DNA of 64,000 bases from Dicaeum eximium (lineage: Eukaryota > Chordata > Aves > Passeriformes > Dicaeidae): assembly GCA_013396995.1 (NCBI GenBank), contig VWZP01003839.1, forward strand, positions 3,016,378-3,080,377. The letters run 5' to 3'. The notes beneath the pieces were generated by a model. The model was not told where the DNA came from and ran no database searches. It worked only from the letters and a program-made list of their open reading frames with translations. Position 1 is the stretch's first letter. Every line of letters begins with the position of its first letter. Below are positions 11,562-26,440 of the stretch, one piece after another. The translations under genes and the position numbers were made by a program.

Positions 11562-13045
11562 CTCCCAAAGTCTCATCACCAGGAAAACCTCAACTTTTGC
11601 TGCCTGACCTGACATTGGCCCATGCCAGGTGAGATTCAGATCCATGATATATGATAATGCTTACTTTTTTTTGTTTGTATGGTTGTTTGGGGAAGACAAG
11701 GGATAGGATGCACCTTTCATGAGTTGGCAAAAGTGTATTATAACTCAAGATGGGTAAGCAAAATCAGCATCTGAGAGTTCTGTGCAACAGATAAACATTG
11801 TACTCATTTCCTCAGATAGCCAGAGCCACTCCTGAAAAGCTGTAAACACTGAAAATCACAATTTAAGTTATTTAAACGGAATTTGGTATTTAAATTATAC
11901 ATTAAAATGTAAGTTTGATGCAGCAATCCAGAATTGGGTAGAAAGAGTGTAAGGGTGTTGACTCATATAATGTTTGAACATAGATCAAGCATAACCAAGA
12001 TTTGATTTCAAATCATTTTGTGAGTACATAAGCAAAAAGAGGAGTCTATTAATTTCTCAGAAATTAGTCATTCAAAACACAGCATTGCTCCCTTTTGGAG
12101 GTCCCAGGCTCTTCATGTCATGTTGGGCAATACTCAGCATTTATGAATCTGACTCATGTTCTTTTGTGTAGCACCGGTGTGTTTACATTGACCACAGGAC
12201 ATTCACATGTACTGTGCCATTCCTGAGTTCCTCACATTGTAACCAACTTCTGTGCTTTTATTTTACAAGCTGAGATGAAACAATTCTAGTTGTCACACGA
12301 GGTGGTGCAGCTCTTTCCGAAGTTACGTGACTGCTGCCTTATACCCTTCTAACCGGGTCCTGTATTTGCATGTAAAAGTCTGACTTCATAATGCTGCTTT
12401 ATTTTTGGCTTTGTGCAAGCTGTTTCTAGTTGAATCAATAGTTAAAACTGCTCCTTAAGGCAGATAAATATGTAATTAGTAGAAATAATGGAGCAGTAGT
12501 CAGTCAGCTGCAAAACTGATGCTTCATCTAAATGTGTGTAAGGCACTTTATTTAGTTGGCATGTTGCTAACATCTATTAAGTTAAATTATGAGAAGTGTT
12601 TTGCCTTTCACATAGAATGTGAAGCCTTTCATTCCTTATTTACATGTGTGAATATACATGCATGGAGATTTCAACCCATGAATTAACTCCAGAGGAAAAC
12701 AAACCACCAGATAAACACAAAGCCTGAGGTTGTGTTTGGGTTTAGTATTTTTTCCCTTTAGAAAGCAAAGAAGCATCCTTACAGAATTTTCTGATTAATT
12801 TATTCAAAGAACTTAATTGATGTATCACAACACAGCGCTGTCATTTACATGGCATTAAAAAATGGAATTGCTTAGTTCATCACACTGACAGCAGCCAGCT
12901 GAGAGACTGGCATGAAGTCAGCCTTTGGTGGTCATTTCTATCAACTTGAAATGTGTGCTTCTATTTAAGCCTGACCTCGTGCTACTGGGTGTTCTAAATA
13001 CTGAAATACTCTGCAGTGGTTTATTAACACCAGTTAACACTGGTA
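11562..13045. other. Intergenic, no gene seen
   Basis: AT-rich unique sequence. The part at about 12,400-12,680 has low CpG, few repeats and AT-rich core words of the kind seen in conserved noncoding elements. This is a guess only. Confidence 0.5.
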
Positions 13046-13069
13046 GGGATGGATGGATGGATGGATGAC
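13046..13069 (+). repeat. (GGAT)n tetranucleotide microsatellite
   Basis: About five GGAT units followed by degenerate GACA units. A small inverted repeat (CCAGT TAAC ACTGG) lies just upstream. Confidence 0.75.
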
Positions 13070-16000
13070 AGACAGATGGATAGTTCCAGATCCTGTTGGA
13101 AGTCACCATACATCTAAGAGTTTTAATGCTGACGCAAAACTCATGCAAAGCAACTTCTGATCTTCCCTCCCTGATCCTTCAGGGTTTGGATGTGGGGACC
13201 TTGGACACCTCTACAGGCCACTGAGTGGTGTAGAATGGGGCACAGCTGAGGCACGACTGAGACCTGGGAATGTCAACTCTCAAACAATGGATGTCTCTGC
13301 TCTGCAGCCCAAGGTCCTCTACCAGCAACTCTGCCAGGAACTGCAGGGGAGATGAGGGGTGACAGGAGAATAGATGGGTGAGAAGAGAATATCTCCTTGT
13401 ACCAGGGTGTTTTACCAGTAGCATAAGAATAGCTGGGAAAAAATTACAGATCTTTGGTTTTTCATCTTGCTACAAGCACCAAGCACCTTGTCACACTGCC
13501 TTATAAAGATCTTAAAGATTATTTTAATACTTGAAACTTCCTCTGTCTTCAAAGAACAACAAGACTTTGAGACAGATATGTGGGAATTCACTTAGCCAAG
13601 CACTGCAATTTCAGTTTGTCTGCAATGATCTGCAAACCACAGACTCTGAAATGAGCAAGGGGTTATGTGAATGTTCCTTGTAAGTATTTATTTTTATTTT
13701 CTCTAGCAGAAGCTGTCAAATAAAGCATGTCCTGCCCTTCAGAGTTTTTGCAGTCTGTGCAGAGCTTCTGCAAGCCAGGCCTTTGCTTAGTACACTTAAT
13801 TAGAGTTTGCTTATTATAACAGTGGAAAATACAAGCTGGTTTGACTCTGGGAATTAAATTTTGCTGCATTCTATTCTTGGTTACCGTCAGTCGCTTCCTA
13901 GTATTGGCAAAGATGCTCATGATATCTGGGCATGTCTGGAACAGGAAAGGTTAGTAGATTTAACAAGGAGGCATTAAAAGTTGATTTAATAGAGCAGTAG
14001 CTTGGACTTTAGTGTGTAGCTTAATTTCAGCATTGCTCCAGGGTAAGTATTCAATTTTGACTATTTTTTTTTTCTTTCCGGACTAAATGAAACAGATGCC
14101 TCTCAATACTCGTCTTTGATAAACATATTCTGAGAATCCTCCATCCAATTGTAAGTGATTACATGGCTAAAAATGCAGTCTGTAGCAGAGAAAACAGATG
14201 TGGTGATAATTATCCCTGTGCCCTGCATATCAAACATTAACTATTGCTGCTGGAAAAAAAGGGCTGAAATCAAAACAAAGTGAGATTTGCTACACCAGAT
14301 CAGACCATCAGTTCACTTTGCCTGACACTATCTTCAGATATGGGCTGAGCCTGATAATTTATAAGGAAATCAGGAATGCTTCTTTATAACATTGTAAAGA
14401 ATGTATGATGTTTCTTTGGTTCACTATCAGTTGCTTGCACAATTCTTCTATGTCAGGCACAAAACTCAGAGTGTCCTGAGTCTAATAATAATTATTTTAG
14501 AGTGTTTTAAATCTACAACCTCAATTTTCCATACAATTCTACTGCCCCAAAAGCAGTAGCCAGCTGTGCTCTGTCTTCAGTTATAAGGGAATTGAAAGGC
14601 CTTGATAGGAAGTTTGAGGTTGGATCACTGAAAATAACTTATGCCTGTGGCTGCTGCGGAAAATTCCATGTGGATGTGCAAGCTTATCATCTGACCTTCC
14701 AAGATTCTGGTGAGATTAGCACTAGCCAGAGTGACCAGGCTGTGTGCAAGATCTCAGTCCAGGCTGGAAGGCTTCTTCCTTCAGCAGAAATCCCTGCAGA
14801 CATTTCTGGTTGCTTTTGTTTTGCTGTCACATAGCTGAAGATTATTCAATTTGATGACATAAGTGTCCAATAAGTACTCGGCAACATTAATTTATCTCCT
14901 CTGCTATTTTTTTCTGATTCTTTTTAAAAGGGTTTCAGTTCTGAAGATGTGAAGCTCCTCTCTGAGGCTGACATAGGTATTTTGCCCAGATTCCCATCAA
15001 CTAACTGGAGGCATCTAATCTATGATACCTCAGGGCACTCATCCAGCACTGGCTGTCTGAAAGCTGCAGATCCAAACTGGCAGTCTGTCTTTCTTCACTT
15101 GCCAGTCCAGGACACAGCAAGTACTTTCAGAGGGCAGTTGAGCCCCTCCTAAAATAGGTAGGAAAATACTCTCCTACTGGCACCTGACTGTGCCTGTTTT
15201 GTCTCTGGCTGTAAAGGGAGCCTGCAGTGCTGACACAAACTAGAATCTGGTGGCTTGGTGGTGGTGGCTTAGTTCCCTGAGGTGTGTTCTTCCAGTCAGC
15301 CTCATGTTCCTTTGCTTCTGCTCAAGCTAGGGGAAAGCCAGTTTCTTGCAGAGGTTATTCAGTTTGCTTGAGACCCAAATCTGTCTTTGGGAAGTGCTGC
15401 TTTTCCTTTTACTATTAGAAATGGGCAGCTCAGATAGCACTGGGATAAAACCAGATTGTTTTCCTAAAGTCTTATACCAGAGCAGAGGGAGAGAGGACTT
15501 TTTGCAGAACCCAGGAGCTCTGTTGGTTCCCTGGAAATCTCTGGGACCTGTTACTCTCTTGTCAACACATTGCTCCATAGAAGTGGCCTTGCTCTTGTCA
15601 CATTAACACAAGTTAGAAATAAGTGCCACTGTCTTCTGATGTACAGATAAACATGGTAATCCCTTTCAGTTGTCCAGAGTGGTTGGTCCATAAGATCAAG
15701 CTGCTGTGCCAGGCTTATCCCTTCAGTTCCTCCTCAGCTGGTCAGGCTTTGGACACGGGATGGACTCGCTGACCAGGAGTGGAGGCATGACCCTGTAACA
15801 CAAGGTAGCCAGAGAATGGTGGTTAACAAAGGAAACTAAAGCAAAGTGCTTGTCATTGTCAGGCAGGTAAACCTTAGAAATTGGGTGAACTCACCCGTGT
15901 GAATTGTGTGAGAAACAAGGCCACACTCTCTGTTAACCTGCTTTAATCTCCTTCAGGGCACTGCCATTTATCATGCTCCCAAAAGTCAAAGTCCCTCTCA

Positions 16001-16976
16001 GTACAGAAGAAAGGGCTGAAATTCCATGGCCAAGGATCCTTGGGACACAAGTGGTCGGGTCAGAAAAATCTCGTGGACTTTCTGGGTTTGAAATACACCT
16101 GTCTACAATATGTTCTGATTATATTTTGCAGTCACTCCACGCATGTCAAATATACTTACAGGCTGGTCTCCCAAAGGACGTTGTGGGGGCAGACAAGGTT
16201 TGGTTTTTTTGCAAAACTTTCCTAAAGTTGGGCAAAATGTATAGAAATATCACATATGTGCATTCATCCAGGAGAAGGGTGTGGTATGTTAATGTGGAAA
16301 ACCATGTGTCCTGCTCCTGTTATAGATGGAAGACATGAGAGAGAACTGTAGAAAACTGAAGGCAGCTCCCAGAACACAGCTGAGAGCAGGTTGGGCTGGT
16401 TCAGAACACAAGACCTTTTCTCTGCATTCTCCTGCACCTTGTGCTGAGCAGCAGCAGGAGCAGCCGCTGCTTTGGTTCAGCAGCAATCACAGTGCTAACC
16501 CTTCATTAGCATCCAGCACTAATTATCATGCCTCGTGCTCTTTTAGGAGCACCAGATAAGTCCTCACAGCTTCTGCTAGGCAGAGGATAACTTTCATTAC
16601 CTGACCAGATTTGCTGATCTCCTGGTAGGTACCTCACCCTTTGCACAGCTCTGTGGCCAGATTGTATCAGGCTGCTGAGCATTTCCAGCCACAAACAAGA
16701 ATGATCTTGCTTGATTCTGAAAGCCATGACTTGGGCAAAATCCCATTGCTCTTTTCTGATCCATCTTCTGCTGACATCAGCTTTATGTCTGAATTCTTTC
16801 CAAGCACAGTCAGAAGAACAAGCTGCAGGTTTAAGCTCACTGTGGGCAGTGAATTCCCTCTAGCATCTTAAAAGCCTTTTGCTTTTCCACAACTCTGCAG
16901 CATCTTTTAGGTCTCAGAGGGGGAATTGCAAGTTGTAAATTTCTTTACCCGTCCCCCTTTCACACTTTCAAGAGTG
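13070..16976. other. Intergenic, no gene seen
   Basis: The longest open frame is 121 codons (15973-16338, plus). It has no recognisable domain, and nothing around it suggests exons. I see no repeat family here. Confidence 0.5.
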
Positions 16977-17007
16977 AAAAATAAAATGCTGCCAGCATTT
17001 TATTTTT
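16977..17007. repeat. Perfect AT-rich inverted repeat (14-bp stem, 3-nt loop)
   Basis: AAAAATAAAATGCT, loop GCC, then AGCATTTTATTTTT: 14 of 14 bases are complementary. Because AATAAA-like words occur on both arms, the site offers a poly(A)-signal-like hexamer on each strand. A smaller pairing (TTTCAC / GTGAAA) lies immediately to the left. Confidence 0.9.
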
Positions 17008-20000
17008 GCAGCAGGGCCATCCCTCTGCCTCTGAATAAACATTTGTGTGAGGGCTCTCATTCTTGCCAAGGTGTTAGGATAACATTCTCATGCTGATTCC
17101 CCTGTCCTCCCTCAGCACCCCAGTGCTGGAGATCCATTTCCGAGGCTTTGAAATGGCCATGCTCTCACCTCATCCCATACACATGGAAATGAGATCACCA
17201 GAAGGAGGGAGCTAGTAAATCCCATCGGGAAGCCAACAGGGCAGGTTAGGAAATTATGACCTTCAGTGTATTGATGGTTGGGTGAAGAGCTGCACATGGG
17301 CAATGAAAACAGAGGAGGCACTGCTGCAGGGCTTGGGCCTCTTTTCCTCCAAACTCCACTGCCCATTTCAACATTGTTGCAGCAAAAGCCAATGGTTTTC
17401 ACTGTTGGCTTATTGTTATAAGCAAAGGACAGAGGATTTCCTATCATTAGCATCAATTATCATTATCACTGTCTGTGTAAGGGTTTGGATGTAACATGAC
17501 CAAAACTGTGCTGAGAATCAGCAGGGAAAGTAGTCATCATGCTCATCTCAACACATGCACACTCTGTGTTCCCTGTAGAGGGACCACGTTCTCAGGCTGC
17601 TTTTAATTTGGCTTAAACATCCGGTGTAAATACTTTTGTGTACCTTATAAATCCTGGTGAAGATCGGTACTTCCCTCTTTAGTGCAACAGAGGTGTGTTA
17701 AAACCCACCAGGATTTACACACATGTGGGCCTGTCTTAAGAAGCTCAGCTGTAAAAATAATTCTCATCACACATTACAAAGCTGACTGTGGTGTTAAACA
17801 CAGCAGACATTTGGTGAAGCCTGGCCCTGGACAGGACCAAGTAGTTGTTAAGCATGCTAAGAAACAGTTCTCCCATCCAAGCAGAGGCCACCAAAATGGT
17901 TTTTGAATAAGAACTCACTGAGTTTTCTTTCCCCTTTCATCTTGTCAGGAAATCTCTGTGAACTTCCCTCCTCTCCATTTGCTTGCCTTCCCCTTTCTCT
18001 GCTGCCATTTACCAGCCGGGCTATTTTCTTCAAAGTACCCTCTAAATGTCACAACCACTGAACAACCGCAGCAAATAATGGAAATGCCCTAGTAACCCTT
18101 CCCAGAGCACTTATATACCAACGCTGCATAATTTGACCTGCTCTCATTCTTGCTCCCATTCTTGGGAACATATTTCACAGTCTTTCCACACTCAGGAAAG
18201 AGAGTGGGTTCAAGATTTTGTTCCCTTCTCTCTTGGTTCTCTTTTGATGTAAGACAAACTCTACAAACACAAACTAGAAAAACCCTACAGCCCAAACCAG
18301 ACACCCCTCAGAAGGAGTGTGCCAGATAATGTAGTGTGAGGAACATTTCCATTTTGAGTGGTGTTGTGCATGCTTCACCATGTACCCCTAATTATAAGAA
18401 AATTACTTAAAAGTCCTCAGGGACCTCTAAAAAGAATAATCCATAACAATAAAGAGTTTGGCTATAGCAAAGATGTGCACATGTTTGAACACAGTTTCAC
18501 CCTGGGAGAGACAATCTGTGATACAGAATTTCAGGCAGAAATCCAACTCTTACTTAAGTTTTTAAAATTCAAGAGTTTTTCAAAGAGCCATGAGAACTGC
18601 TCTTTTGCCTGTTCTTTCTAATGCATCAAAAGACACTTGCTGGAAAGGCCCATGCTAATAGACATTTAACCATGATAAAATATGTTAAGATACCCTACTT
18701 GACTGATGTTGGAATTTCCTTCAGTGTTGGTTAAAGTTCTCATCTCCCAAATGACTTATTTCTATCTGTTTATTTTATCGCTTTGAATTTCACACTATTT
18801 TGTATTCAAGGTGTGCCTGAAGCAGTGTCCTTAAACCAGCTCTTACCCAAGATGAGAAAACAAATATTAAAGTCAGGACTTAAGCTTTGAAGATGATCTT
18901 ATTGAAGCCTCAACCAGACCTCTGGATCTAATCTAGATCAGGGCTTTTCAGTGCCCCCTTTCTCTTTTATGGGGTCGGGCAATACTGGATGTATTGTCTT
19001 TCTCATTATAGGTTCCCCTCCTTCCCTCCAGGCCTTTCACTGTACATAATTTGTCTTTCCCTAAACAAGCCACAGGGACCTTATCTCCTGTCACCAGAGA
19101 GACACTTCAAACCTAATCTGAGTTACTCACTCTGTTTTACAGGCCAGGAGTGAGCAGAGGTGTCCCCTTCAGCTCCCAGAGGTGATGGTTTAGCCACGCA
19201 CTTACCTGTTCACACGTAAGTTCCTCCTGAGCTGCTTCTCATCTGCATCAAACCAAACAGTAGCACTGAGTGCAACCAAGCCAAAGTCCAGGTTCTGAAC
19301 CCTTCATCTCTCATCCCTCAGGTTTGTGGTGAGGACGATCAGGGCACATGTGGTGCCTGGTGTGACATGTGCCCAATTGGTCTCGTGGCAGAGCACATTC
19401 CTGTTTGGAGCCTGACCTTGGGAATATTGCTTAACCAGTCCTCTGTGTCATTATTTCCCAAATTTAAATTCAACTTGCTGCCTTGTTTGCTGAATTGTAG
19501 GAGCAAATTAATCAACCTCTCAGAGAAAGTCAGTGACATAAATAGAGCTGGCCAGGAAACTCTTCTCAAACTCTTCAACTTTATTGCACATCAAGATAAA
19601 ATAATCTTTCAAAGATTATTTGGTGGATTGGTAATTGAAACAAATACATACATAGAACAAACATCATTTTGACAGTGCCTTCCTATGGGATGTGGATTCA
19701 CATTCAAATTGTCATTGACTTCAGAAAGGGTCTTGAACCTCAGGCTTTCCTTTCCTGGAAAACTTCAGAATTATGGTACATAATAAAAGCTGGTTGTGCT
19801 AAGAAAAAAAAAATCTGACTGGATCTGAACACAGTAAGAATAGGAGGAATGATTCATACATGCAAATTTTAAATATGGACCAAGACTTAGAGAGAAGGTA
19901 AAGCACAAGAGGGGAGGAAAAAAAAATAAAAGAAAGAGAACACAAAAAGGCCTGCATATCTATCACCAAATGTGTCTTTTCTAAAGCATGTGGGAAAAAA

Positions 20001-23000
20001 GCATCATGGAGAGTGCAACACAGCAGGCGAGGTGTAGACTGAATGCATAAACCTGTCCTCAAAGCACTGAGTGGTGAGGTGTGAAACAGACAAATTTTAA
20101 AAAAAGGAGAGCTATGTCAGCAGCAGCATCAAAACGTAGAGACTAACACAGCCCTGTTTAAGAGAAATTAGAGGCAGGGAGAGAGGGAGGGAGAAAGTGT
20201 TGATACACTATAAGATTATCACACATTTCTAAAGAGGTCTGAAAGAACTGACTTCCTGCTGGGGGGTTCCTCTCATATTGGTGTGAACAAGCATCACACT
20301 ATCACCTGCAAAGGCTTTAAGTGCAAGTGGTGACACTTCGGTATTCACGGCCTGCCTTAGAAAATCCAGAGGAAGCAAAAGAAAGATGAAAACCCTGCAA
20401 GTCAAAAGGGTGTTGCTCCCATTGTTCTCCTTGCTGCTTGGTTAACTGGGAATCCCTTTGAGCAACAGAGGGGTCACATCTGTCCAGATGTGCCGTGCCT
20501 GCATCAGAGGGCAGGGCACTGTGGAAACAGCTCCGCACAAACACCTTTCATGATAACAGTACAATGAAATCATCCTGGCAGGCCCAAGCTCTCACAAAAT
20601 CATGTTTTTAGCAGAACATACACCCGGGGAAGATGACTATTACCCCGTGACACGGCAGCACAGCACCTTTTAGAGGAGAGGTAGGACTGAGGCCACTCAG
20701 GACTGCCGTGGACCTCACGGACTCCTGAGGCTGAGCTGCCAAAGATAAGAATGGGTGCATCTAGACCCTCTCCAGTTAGGGCCTTGGCCATGACTGCTGC
20801 ACCCCGGGCCATGAGCTCCTGCTGGCCCTGGCCCGCTGGCTTCAGGATGAATGTGCTGCTAAGTATGTGGAAACCTGAAGGTGAAGGAAGCCACTTGTGG
20901 CTGTGACAGAGGGGATCCTGAGCTTCACAGTGTAATAGCAATGAACAGGTCAGGCACCAAAAACAGAGGGGAAAGGAAAATTAGCCCGAGTTCTTGACAC
21001 CAGGTAAAGTAGTTGATCAGTGGGGTCAGTGGAGGACTGTGCTGAACTCAGAAGGATGTCAGCGTGTCCCTGTGTTTGGCTGCGGGTGTTTGCACCTTGC
21101 AGACAGTGCAACACCACGGAGCTCTCCCAAAGAGAGCCTTGCCTTCCCAGGGACACCCTGCTATCTCCAGGAGGAAGCAATGGGCTGCCACTCTGACCTT
21201 GCTATTGTACAGTGTAACGAGGATCTGGAACCAGCAGGGCTAGTCAAAATCCTTTATTTAGGTGATAGAATACAAGCAACAAAGCCTGGCTTATTTTCCA
21301 AGGAGGGATGTGTGAGAGGGTTTCTTTTGGGGGTATGGGGAGCATAGTCTCAGTGTATCCTTGCCTAATTTTAATACTTATTTCTGGTTAGGGTAACCTC
21401 ATTCATTTGATGTCCAATCCTATGAAAAATAATTAACTTTGTGATCCACAGCCCTACAATATCCCACAGCCATTTTCCAAAACAAAAAAGCAGTTCATGT
21501 TCTTGATTCTTCTTGGGACACAAGATGTTGTCTGTAACCACCACAAAAAAACAATCAAGCAAACTTTAAATGTTTTACTTTTCACTCTTAGGAACCCCTC
21601 CCCAGCAGTCCATTTCTCTTTTGAAACAGTGATATAATGTGTCTGGCAGACACTCACTAAAGAGCTGTTTGAGCTTGCCTTCCCTGCATTTCAAGAAAAA
21701 GTTATTTTCCCCCTTTTAATGAAAATTCACTTTTTTTGGTCCTCCCTTATTCATTTATTTTTGAGGCCTTCCACCTCTGTTAACTGTGGGAAAGGCTTTG
21801 CTTTGCCAGGGTACAGCACGCATTGTAAAAGTAATTCAATTTTACACCATAGCGATGACATGATCAAGGGAACTTTGAGCAGTCTTTGTGACCAAGAGCA
21901 TTTAACAAGTATGTGAAAAGCTTCCAAAGAGCCCTCGTGAAAGAAAGAAAGGTTATAACAATAGGAGAGGCAGTTTGATAGTGGTAAATTAAGAGTCATA
22001 GGAGTGACTCTAATCAGGTTAAGCTTTAAAGAAAGAGAAGCACCTTTATATCTCTTGGGTGCAGGCCTGAGTGCATTAAGAACTGTTGAATTGGTGTCGG
22101 AAAGTACACAAATCCCTGTGGCACTCAGCACTTGCTCCTCCTTGGGCTGAAGAATACAACTCTGCAAGGAAAAATACTTTCTAGGCAAAATAAGTAACAC
22201 TGCAGAATTGGTCTAAGTACCTTGGAAAAAGAGTATTGAGTTTTTGGGGGTTTTTGGTTAATATTTAGACCTCTTTAGGAGTTCTTATCTTCCATTTTGT
22301 TCCCTGTGGAAACCTTCTGGCAGTTCCAGTGCAAACATGAGGAGAGTCTGGGCATAAAAGTAATGATGAACAATTCACACATGTTGCTAGCTTTTAGGAT
22401 CTGTGGAGCCTGAGCCAGATGCTGCCCTGAGCTATATCCCAGTGAAGTGCATCATGTACCACATGCAAGTGACAAATATTTATATATACCGTGTGTATTC
22501 ATAGGCACATTGGGTACAATGGTTCTGGGTATATCATTAAAACTTTGGGTTGGTAAAGAATGTATATAAAGATGTACACCTTAATGGAGGGTCCAGCTAT
22601 CTAAATAAATAACACAGCTACAGACAGACCATCGAGTTGTGAGAGTTAGTTTTGTTGTTTCTCACATACAGCTTACACAACAACTTTTATATATCTGTTA
22701 CTGTGAAAAAATGCTTAAATGCTTAGAATTTATTTTGCCAAGGAAGAAGGTTATAACTTGTCTTTGTTGAAAAAAGAAAAAAAAAGAAGAAATGAAAAAG
22801 TTGGGGCTGCCTCAATTTTGCAATCGACAGGGACACCTACAGGAAGACAAAATTAACACATTGGCATATTGGGTGTTTTCGGCTTTATTTGTTCACAGCT
22901 TGAGCCTATTACCTAATAGAGACACAAGAAAATGGCCCATCTGTTTGCAGTGGGCAAATGTGTGAGTAGTACTCTCTGGGGCTGCGTGGGAGAAGGGCTG

Positions 23001-26000
23001 CTTTTCAAGGACGTATTTACTTTACTCTCTGTTTTCTCAACGGTGTATATAACTCAATACTAAAAGGCTAATTTGTTTAAGAAAACCAAACCTGACTTCT
23101 TCAGTTAATTGCTCCCAGAAAAGCCGTAGGTACTGCTTGGATTCTGTGTGCTTTGCTGAGTGCACTGGAGTGGTCTCCGCTATGCGGCCAGCGAGGACGC
23201 CTAAAAGCCATCTCGATGGCAGCTAAGCTCTCATTGTTCCTGTCCTGCCTGCTCTGGTGGGGCTGCAGCTCTTGGAAAAGACTGGGGATGTGTAAGGAGT
23301 GGGAGAGAGATGAAAGTCTGTCTATCAAGGAATGAGGATGAAGCAGCTGGGAGGGAGAGTCTGCTCGGGGGCACGTGGGATTTGGGATATGATTAATGCT
23401 TTGGCAAAATGTTAACGAGAACAGGATCTGGCAACTGAGAGGAAATGCCTATGTGTTCTCTTGCAACCAGCCTCAAGCTGGAATAGGAGCCTATGCTTGT
23501 GCCAAAGTGAATCCAAGCATTTGCATGTACATGAGTGGAAACAGGCTGTAATAGAAAACATGGAATTTGGAGACCTGCATCCTGCTGGACCCATTCCTGC
23601 AGTGGGAGCTGGGTCTGCTTTGTAGCTCCTTTTGTCAAAGAGAGACAGAAGAGAGCTTTGGTAAAGAGCAACGCTCTCTCCAAACAATGTCAGCAGTCAC
23701 TGCATCCTCTCCCCAGCATCTTCACCACTCAAGCTTTTGAAACAATTTTTAAAACTCCTCCAGTCAAAACCAGTGATGCCAGAGGTAGCCTTTACTTCTC
23801 TCCAGCCTGCAGGGGCAGAACTGCTTGAAGGTATTAGCTATGCTAAGCCTCTTAAATAACTATTAAACACATAAAACTCTTAAATGCACGCAAATCCTGT
23901 GTAGCAAATGGCAAACAATAAGGAAAAGCTGATCAACCATTATACAGCAATTTAATCTACGCAATTTGCATAATTTTGCCCAACAGAAGGAGGCTATGGC
24001 AGAATTGCTCTCTGAAGAAAGGCAGAAATGCTGTACCAAACAGGTAAACAATCAGGAACGAGGATTTTGCAAGTCCTTGGCAAATTCTTGGCATATGGAC
24101 AAAGGGAGTGTGATATAATTGCAAGGGATATGATGCGGATGAACTGGAGGAGACAAAAGACAAGTTGAGAGCATGAAAAAAAGTAATTTTGCAATCAAAT
24201 TAGGGAATTTAGAACAAAGGTCAAATATGTACCTTTAGCTCAGTCCCTCTGTATCATTGCAGTAGCCTTAGGTGTTGGCATCCTGTACCTGAGCCATAAA
24301 ACTCACAACTCCCCCAGACAAACTGCAGCTACCTGCAACACTTGTGCCTGTGCAGCACCTTCATGTTTGGAGAGATTAAAGACTGGTGACTTCCAAACAT
24401 TCTGCTTTACTGGTGGCCACAAGGCAAATGAGCCACCAGGACTCAAGGCCACCTCACAGTATAGTCTGTGCCTCCTCTGAGTCTCATACAGAGGACCTTA
24501 CGGTCTGCAAGGTGGGTTTATATTCCTGATAATATGCCTAGCACATTGTGACTCCATAACACTAATCTAAACTCACATGTTTAGTGTGCAGATATTCCAG
24601 TGACAGGAGCTGTGCTACTTGCTTTTAAGTAAATAACTGAAGGCTGCATGTCACTGCAGAGCCACCTGCTTAGGGTCAGTCCCTGCACCCCATGAATTTA
24701 CACCAGGAACTCATTAACAACTTAGTGTTGGACTGCAAAGCAACCCTTTTTTTTTTTTTTCAGGAATATCCACTATTATATTCCCAGCAATCTGGTGGTC
24801 ATCAATGCCTTGCTGATAAACTGGAAATCTTCACCTTCTTCTAGCCTCACCTCTCAAATGACCCATGAAAGAGTCTTGGAGATCAAAGAAATCCTCTTCC
24901 ATCCTTATCCTTTGGACAGAAAAACTGATGGGATTTAGCACCCATGTGGGAATATGAGCATTGGTAACTGGGGAGTGGCAGGGGTGGAAAATGATTGGGG
25001 GAGGTGGTGATGGAAGAGCCCAGAAGATGAATTACCTGGGGAGGAGGTGCATACTGAATTGTGGTCTCCATAGCAAGTGTGAGAGGACAGGAGAGAAATT
25101 ACTTCCTCTGCCCCAAATAAAGATCAAGGAGTATTTGCATTCCAAGGGGTTGGGTTGTGCACATACCTCTTTGTCCCCCTTCTTTTAACTGGAAATCCTC
25201 ACTAATTAATCGCTCTGCAAGTTCTGTTTCTGCACATCATATAACTGAAGGGCTTGCTTGTTTCTCCAGCCCTAACTGCATGCGTTCCTTGCCCTTGCAT
25301 TTTGCTCTCGAAAGCCAAATGAAAAGTATAAAGGAATTAGGTGAGAAAATTAGGGGATTCTATGAAAATTTAAAAGATCCTTCAATTCCATTATGTTAAA
25401 GTATAGGCCTATGTGCTACAGACAACCAAACAAAATGTCCAGCAAGAGTTATCCATTGTTATTCCTATTTTTTCCCCAGCAATTTTAGGTTTTATCTTGA
25501 ATTCATTGAGTAAACTCAGCAACTTGTGATCTTTTCACAGCACCTTAGGCAGACTAAAGTGGAACTGATGAATAATCAGTGATGCAACAGCTGTTATCCA
25601 GAGATAACAGAGGACTTCAGGCTGCAGATGTGCATGGGGTCAAGGGAGACAATGTTGTGCATGAAAAAGTCATACAATGGAGTTCTGTGTATTTTCTTCA
25701 GATTTCAAGAACAAAGAAGCAACGACCTTTTGTCTGCTGCTGTCATTCCCTGCTTCACCATTAAGGTAGTTTTCTTTTCTTTTTTTTTTTTCCTTAATGG
25801 GAGGTATTTTGAAATAGACCCCTGTCAATCATGCCCTGAAAAAGATGAGCCCATCCCTGAGCAGAAGCCTTTTAAAAAGTTTAAAAATACTGAATGTCAA
25901 AACATGTGGCAGTAAGGTTAACATAGGACTTTGGATACATGTGATTTGAATATATTTATTTCAAAGACAGTATGCCAAGTTTTAAAAGAGAAATGAAAAA

Positions 26001-26440
26001 TCAAAGAAAACAAGATGTGTTCAGTTAAGATCTTTCCATCCTCAAGCAGCGGTCAGGAGAACTGTGTAAGAACAGGGCTAGCAAAGGGAGACAGTTTTCC
26101 CTATGTATCCTTCTGGATATCAAGAAATCATTGTGTGATTTAAGAATTTCTGAGTTCATGTTGTATCCATATCTTTGTGTGGAATTGCACTAATAGACCA
26201 TTATCTAGCTTTGTTTCTTTGTGTTTATAATTGATACTATAGAGGAAGAGATAACATTCCCTGTTTGTTTTGACCTTGCTGTCTCATTGTTTCAGGCGAA
26301 GTCCATTAATATTTTTACTGTGAGAAGAGGTGAAAAACTTTTCCCTGGTTGCCTGTGTCTGTCACAATGTTACACCCCGCTGCTGTTGCTCAGTTACTCT
26401 GTGTGCTTAGTCTCCCCTTTCTCAAAAACCACCTCTGCTT
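17008..26440. other. Intergenic, no gene seen
   Basis: About 9.4 kb without a supportable gene. Short frames such as 20994-21347 (plus, 117 codons), 20600-20941 (minus, 113) and 21751-22200 (minus, 149) lack domains and exon borders. Minor features are A-rich runs near 22771-22800 and a poly(T) near 24749-24762. Confidence 0.5.

Noticed and set aside
15973..16338. 121-codon plus-strand frame
   Set aside because: No recognised motif or exon borders. Overlapping shorter frames suggest chance.
20994..21347. 117-codon plus-strand frame
   Set aside because: No family similarity, and an opposite-strand frame of similar length lies beside it. Considered random.
23215..23335. Short plus-strand frame beginning MAAKLSLFLSCLLWWGC, signal-peptide-like
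   Set aside because: It ends after 40 codons with no second exon in evidence. A hydrophobic start alone is weak support.
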